Under the pieces are notes generated by a model. It made no database searches. It worked only from the letters and a program-made list of their open reading frames with translations, and was not told the DNA's origin. Positions 14,184 to 17,782 of a stretch of DNA of 17,782 nt are shown here, in pieces (position 1 is the first letter of the stretch; the number at the start of each line of letters is the position of its first letter). Source of the stretch: CAYUWG01 sp964448285 (lineage in GTDB: Bacteria; Bacteroidota; Ignavibacteria; SZUA-365); NCBI GenBank assembly GCA_964448285.1, contig CAYUWG010000074.1, positions 1-17,782 of the forward strand, written 5' to 3'. Both the position numbers and the translations under genes were made by a program.

Positions 14184-15041
14184 ATGAAAGCAGCCCTTGG
14201 AATCGTCCTCGCAATCGGTTTGGCTGCCGTCGTGTTCTACTTCCAACAAGGAACGCCATTCGCAAACGACACTGATGTACACGCATCCGGAGCGACGAAA
14301 TCTCTTCCTGCTGCGTTGAAGGAAATTTCCGGAATTGCACTCACACCGGACGGACGGCTTTTCGGGCACGCTGATGAAAAGGGAATGGTTGCCGAGATCG
14401 ATACCGCGACCGGCGAGGTAACGAAAACGTTCTATCTCGGTCGCCCTGCGGTGCGTGAAGATTTCGAGGACATCGAAATCGTTGGCGAAGTGTTCTACCT
14501 CGTCACAAGCTCAGGCGATCTTTACGAATTCATGGAAGGAAATGATGGCGACGCCGTGAAGTACCGGGAGTACGAGACGCTCCTCCATTCAGGCAATGAT
14601 GTCGAAGGACTGTGCTACGACGCTACCGTTCATGCGCTGCTTCTCGCATGCAAAGGCGACGGCGGTTCGGATTACAAAAAGCAAAAAGCCATCTATGGAT
14701 TTCCGCTCGCGACAAAGCAGCTAATCGATAGGCCGAGATTTCTCTTTTCAGCGAAACTGCCCGGATGGAACAAGGACTTCTCGCCTTCTGCTATCGCGCG
14801 CAATCCCGTCGATGGGAACTTCTATCTTCTCTCAAGCACGGCGAAAGCAATGCTTGTCATGAACGCCGATGGCTCCATCAAGGACATTCGGAAACTCCCG
14901 AAGGACACGCATAATCAACCTGAGGGTCTCGTATTCCTTCCGGATGGTTCCTTCTTCATCAGTGATGAAGGCGGATCGGGGACACGGGCAACGCTGACCC
15001 GTTATCCGCCACGGTCATGGGAATCATGGAGCGTGAAATGA
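14184..15041 (+). CDS. SdiA-regulated/YjiK-type beta-propeller protein, membrane-anchored or exported
   Basis: The product has 285 residues. Residues about 4-20 form a hydrophobic segment (ALGIVLAIGLAAVVFYF), a likely anchor or signal peptide. The rest shows repeated propeller blades: EISGIALTPDGRLFGHADEKG, VAEIDTATGEV, EDFEDIEIVGEVFYLVTSSGDLYEF, GNDVEGLCYDATVHALLLACKGD, FSPSAIARNPVDGNFYLLSS, and QPEGLVFLPDGSFFISDEGG. This order is characteristic of the SdiA-regulated (YjiK) family, which resembles beta-propeller phytases. Whether it is an enzyme is unknown. AAAAAGGTGAGAG before the ATG gives a Shine-Dalgarno. I found no convincing promoter. The stop overlaps the start of the phosphoesterase gene (ATGA, 15038-15041), so the two are co-translated and probably act in the same compartment. 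Confidence 0.87.
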   Translation: MKAALGIVLAIGLAAVVFYFQQGTPFANDTDVHASGATKSLPAALKEISGIALTPDGRLFGHADEKGMVAEIDTATGEVTKTFYLGRPAVREDFEDIEIVGEVFYLVTSSGDLYEFMEGNDGDAVKYREYETLLHSGNDVEGLCYDATVHALLLACKGDGGSDYKKQKAIYGFPLATKQLIDRPRFLFSAKLPGWNKDFSPSAIARNPVDGNFYLLSSTAKAMLVMNADGSIKDIRKLPKDTHNQPEGLVFLPDGSFFISDEGGSGTRATLTRYPPRSWESWSVK

Positions 15042-16192
15042 AAGTACTAATGCAAACAACGTTGTTTATTGTCATCTTCTCGACGGCCGGCTGTGGAATT
15101 CAGTCCTCCTGGATGCGTGAGCCTTTCGAAGCGAAAGTGATGCGAAGCGAGAGTGATGAGGTTACGTATTCGCTTTTTCTCATTGGCGATGCCGGCGACC
15201 CGATGAATGAAAGCGAACCAGCGTTGAATGTGCTCCAAATGATGGCGAGCGAAGTGCGTGATCGAGCGATGATCATCTTTCTCGGCGATAACATTTATCC
15301 TGATGGACTTCCAACGGATGGTGAAGAGAGACCTTCCGCGCAACGAAAACTCGACGTCCAGCTCGAAGCCGTAAGACGAAGCGGTGCGCCCGGTATTTTT
15401 ATTCCGGGTAATCACGATTGGGAGAAATCCGGACCGGATGGATGGAATCGCATTCGCGCTCAGCAGCGCTACATCGATGAAGTTGGCAAAGGAGTAATCT
15501 CATTTCAACCGAAGGATGGGTGTCCCGGACCTATCGCCGTGGATTTGACGGCCGACCTTCAGCTTGTCATTCTTGACACAGAGTGGTGGCTTCGAACAGA
15601 AGACAAACCCCGCAATCCCAGTTCTGCATGCGCTCAGGGAACGACCGAGGAATTCCTCGCGGCACTTCGGAATCTCCTCACCGATCGCACAAAGCGGCAC
15701 ATTGTCGTTGCACATCATCCTCTGAAAACCTGCGGTCCACATGGCGGCTTCTTTTCATGGAAATCACATCTGTTTCCGCTCACGAATATTCATCCCGTGC
15801 TGTGGATTCCACTACCCGCGGTCGGTTCCCTTTATCCTCTTGCAAGGAATTTCGGTATTACCCGCCAGGACATGAGCCATCCCAGCTATAGAGCATTGAT
15901 TGACTCACTCAATCAAGTTTTCGAGAATGACCCGCCAGTACTTTTCGCGGCAGGTCATGAGCATACGCTTCAGGTATTTCGAGCAAAGAGCGGGTTGCAT
16001 TCCGTCGTCAGCGGGAACGGTATCCTCGGTCACAACTCCGAGTTGACGACTGATGACACGATGCTTTTCGGTTCACCACTCAGCGGATTCATGAAAGTCG
16101 ATTTCACACGCTCAGGAAAAGTTCGCCTCGGTGTCTGGATCGTTGAAGACGTGCCCGAGGCGACAGAAGTCTTCTCTCTCTGGCTACGCTGA
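15038..16192 (+). CDS. Metallophosphoesterase lipoprotein (purple-acid-phosphatase-like)
   Basis: The 384-residue product starts at ATG 15038, which overlaps the previous stop. A second in-frame ATG at 15017 would add seven residues ahead of the signal peptide and is less likely. A signal peptide (MKVLMQTTLFIVIFSTAGC) ends at C19, a probable lipidation site. The calcineurin-like metal motifs are complete: IGDAGD (49-54), FLGDNIYP (81-88), PGNHDW (123-128), VAHHPL (224-229) and GHEHTL (306-311), which together bind two metal ions. The spacing resembles acid phosphatases of the tartrate-resistant type. It probably removes phosphate from an extracytoplasmic substrate that cannot be named. It is coupled to the propeller gene, and its last codons overlap the converging ppk by 9 bp. 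Confidence 0.92.
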   Translation: MKVLMQTTLFIVIFSTAGCGIQSSWMREPFEAKVMRSESDEVTYSLFLIGDAGDPMNESEPALNVLQMMASEVRDRAMIIFLGDNIYPDGLPTDGEERPSAQRKLDVQLEAVRRSGAPGIFIPGNHDWEKSGPDGWNRIRAQQRYIDEVGKGVISFQPKDGCPGPIAVDLTADLQLVILDTEWWLRTEDKPRNPSSACAQGTTEEFLAALRNLLTDRTKRHIVVAHHPLKTCGPHGGFFSWKSHLFPLTNIHPVLWIPLPAVGSLYPLARNFGITRQDMSHPSYRALIDSLNQVFENDPPVLFAAGHEHTLQVFRAKSGLHSVVSGNGILGHNSELTTDDTMLFGSPLSGFMKVDFTRSGKVRLGVWIVEDVPEATEVFSLWLR

Positions 16193-17782
16193 GATAAGGT
16201 TTTGGAAGTACGAGTATAAGTCTGTTTGTGCGCGGATACGTTTCTTTTTCCGCGTGCTTTTGTATGCGTTCGTGCATCGCGCGGTCAGAAGACGTGACTT
16301 CGTGTTATCGTTCAGTTGGTACTCGATAATCGCGTCGATCTGTCGCTGGAGCGATGGGTCGTAGACGGGGAACTGTACTTCGATGCGCCGCTTCAGATTG
16401 CGATGCATCCAGTCCGCAGACCCGGCGAAATATTTCTTCTTTCCTCCGTGGTGAAAGATGAAAAGACGCGCGTGCTCGAGGAAGCGGTCAATGATGCTCA
16501 AGGCGCGTAAGTTCTTGTCTTCCTTCAAATCTGGAACGAGACAGCAAATGCCTCGGATAATCATCGTCACCTGAACGCCGGCTCGTACCGCATCTTCCAG
16601 TTTCTCCATCATGCCGTCATCTTCAAGGCTGTTCATTTTGACGATGATCCGCGCCTTTCGTCCCCTGCGTGCTTCGCGAATTTCCCTATCGATCAGCGCA
16701 TTGAAACGATCACGCATGTTGTGATGTGCTACGAGCAGGTGATTTGTCGGCACGGGAAGCTTTGGGTCGAACAGATGATCGAAGACCATTCGCATTTCTC
16801 CAGTCAGGCGGGGATCGGCGGTAAATAATCCGATGTCCGTATAGAGTCGCGCGGTCTTCTCATTGAAATTACCGGTGGATAGATAGCCGAGGTACTTCGG
16901 TTCGTTCATCCCACGGTACGTAATGAGGCACATCTTTGCGTGTACTTTGAGTCCGGGCAAGCTATACAGAACCCGAACGCCTGCGCGTTGCAACTCCTCT
17001 GCATTGCGAAGGTTCGTTTCCTCATCGAAGCGCGCTTTGATTTCCACGAACGCAGTAACGCTCTTGCCGTTCTTTGCAGCAAGCAGAAGAGCACTGATGA
17101 CTTTGGAATCGGACGCCGTGCGATAGAGGGTAATGAGAATACTCTCGACATTCGGATCATCCGCAGCTTCCTCGATCATCCGTATGACGTGTCTGTATGA
17201 GTGGTAAGGATAATAGGCGAGAACGTCGCGCTCAGCGATGACACGAAGGACGGAAGTTGCGCCATGAAACTGCGGAATAGAAAGAGGAGGCATGTCCCGG
17301 TCATGCAAATGCTCTGACGGCACTGGAGGGAATGAGAAGAAGTCGTGGAAATTATGATACCGCCCACCGGGGATGAGGTCATCTTTGCTCAGTTTCAAAC
17401 GACGGCGAAGAACCTTGAGAAGCGATGCGGGCATGGAACGATCGTAGAGGAAACGGGAAGGAACTCCATAAGGCCGTTTCGAAATCCCCTTGCGGATTTT
17501 CTCTACGATGTCTCCAGTGAATTCATCCTCGATGTACAACTCCGCGTCGCGTGTCAGTTTTATTTCGAAAAGATCCTTCAGCTTCTGGGTGAGAAACAGT
17601 TCATGTACGTGAAGCCGGATAATGTCATCGAGAAATGTTACGCACATGCGTGCATCAGGTCTTGCCAATGGGAGTGTGATGAACCGCCCGAGTGTTTCTG
17701 ATGGGATATTGATCAGGACATACTTGTATCGAAGCGCGTTCTCATTCCCATCGATGAGTCGCACGCAGAAATACAAAATCCT
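16184..17782 (-). CDS. ppk: Polyphosphate kinase 1, lacking its N-terminus at the window edge
   Basis: PPK1 reversibly builds long-chain polyphosphate from the gamma-phosphate of ATP. The 532 visible residues cover the end of the N-terminal region, the middle domain and both C-terminal catalytic domains. The frame stays open to the right edge. By comparison with the E. coli enzyme about 155 residues are missing, so the TTG at 17776 is not the start. The phosphorylated histidine is in SLPGLKVHAKM (codon at 16940-16942), with YLGYLSTGNFNEKTARLYTDIG next to it. The second conserved histidine is in GSADWMHRNLKRRIE (codon at 16403-16405). TLYRTASDSKVISAL and FVEIKARFDEETN are further blocks. The C-terminal 35 residues are basic and variable. 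Its stop overlaps the converging phosphoesterase gene. Confidence 0.96.
   Translation of the reverse strand, partial: RILYFCVRLIDGNENALRYKYVLINIPSETLGRFITLPLARPDARMCVTFLDDIIRLHVHELFLTQKLKDLFEIKLTRDAELYIEDEFTGDIVEKIRKGISKRPYGVPSRFLYDRSMPASLLKVLRRRLKLSKDDLIPGGRYHNFHDFFSFPPVPSEHLHDRDMPPLSIPQFHGATSVLRVIAERDVLAYYPYHSYRHVIRMIEEAADDPNVESILITLYRTASDSKVISALLLAAKNGKSVTAFVEIKARFDEETNLRNAEELQRAGVRVLYSLPGLKVHAKMCLITYRGMNEPKYLGYLSTGNFNEKTARLYTDIGLFTADPRLTGEMRMVFDHLFDPKLPVPTNHLLVAHHNMRDRFNALIDREIREARRGRKARIIVKMNSLEDDGMMEKLEDAVRAGVQVTMIIRGICCLVPDLKEDKNLRALSIIDRFLEHARLFIFHHGGKKKYFAGSADWMHRNLKRRIEVQFPVYDPSLQRQIDAIIEYQLNDNTKSRLLTARCTNAYKSTRKKKRIRAQTDLYSYFQNLISA
16230..16259 (+). terminator. Possible terminator of the phosphoesterase transcript
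   Basis: CGCGGA (16231-16236) pairs with TCCGCG (16249-16254) around a 12-nt loop, with a possible G-T pair outside, and GCTTTT follows. It starts 38 bases after the phosphoesterase stop and lies antisense within the 3' end of ppk, so it is also coding sequence. The stem is short. Confidence 0.3.

Noticed and set aside
1..17782. Mobile elements, CRISPR arrays, tRNA or rRNA genes, toxin-antitoxin or defence systems
   Set aside because: I found no transposase or integrase motifs, direct-repeat arrays, cloverleaf-like segments or defence-domain signatures. Nearly all the DNA is accounted for by conserved genes.

Overview
The window is 17.8 kb of densely packed bacterial chromosome of moderate GC content. 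No mobile element, CRISPR array, tRNA or rRNA was found. The gene set suggests a member of the Bacteroidota/Chlorobiota (FCB) group, perhaps an Ignavibacteria-like lineage. The supporting features are a pyruvoyl-type arginine decarboxylase of the Chlorobium kind, a DUF4296-like small lipoprotein, a diderm lipoprotein system (lnt) and the non-mevalonate isoprenoid pathway (ispF). This taxonomic call is inference from gene content. No marker phylogeny could be run.

Layout. (1) 3-2604, + strand: the 3' end of a biotin-dependent acyl-CoA carboxylase carboxyltransferase subunit, a secreted protein of unknown function with a DKxxH motif, and an NtrC-type sigma-54 response regulator. They are joined by GTGA and ATGA stop/start overlaps. 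(2) 2605-3799: a DUF4296-like lipoprotein (- strand) and an EamA/DMT transporter (+ strand) whose 5' ends overlap antisense. (3) 3791-6651, - strand: a TldD/TldE-like pair. The TldD member has a twin-arginine-like N-terminus and has lost the family's zinc ligands. (4) 6772-11777, + strand: a seven-gene run with junctions from an 8-nt overlap to a 9-nt gap, encoding acylphosphatase, IspF, DedA, a PAP2 phosphatase, Lnt, threonine aldolase and a hotdog thioesterase. (5) 14058-11799, - strand: smpB, tyrS and a pyruvoyl-dependent arginine decarboxylase, read from a strong sigma-70-like promoter that leaves smpB almost leaderless. (6) 14184-16192, + strand: an SdiA-regulated/YjiK-type beta-propeller protein and a lipoprotein metallophosphoesterase, coupled by ATGA. 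(7) 16184-17782, - strand: polyphosphate kinase 1, cut by the window end.

How the genes fit together. Block 4 has a cell-envelope core: IspF makes an isoprenoid precursor, DedA and PAP2 belong to families linked to recycling the undecaprenyl carrier, and Lnt finishes lipoproteins, two of which are predicted nearby. Block 5 combines translation (SmpB, TyrS) with agmatine/polyamine synthesis. Blocks 6 and 7 share a phosphate theme.

Most of the window is ordinary housekeeping sequence. The points most worth a second look are the zinc-less, possibly Tat-exported TldD partner, the antisense 5' overlap at 2903-2961, the two-way hairpin at 2590-2631 that encodes Ser-Asp-Thr on both strands, and the near-leaderless smpB. 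No clearly new multi-gene system is evident.
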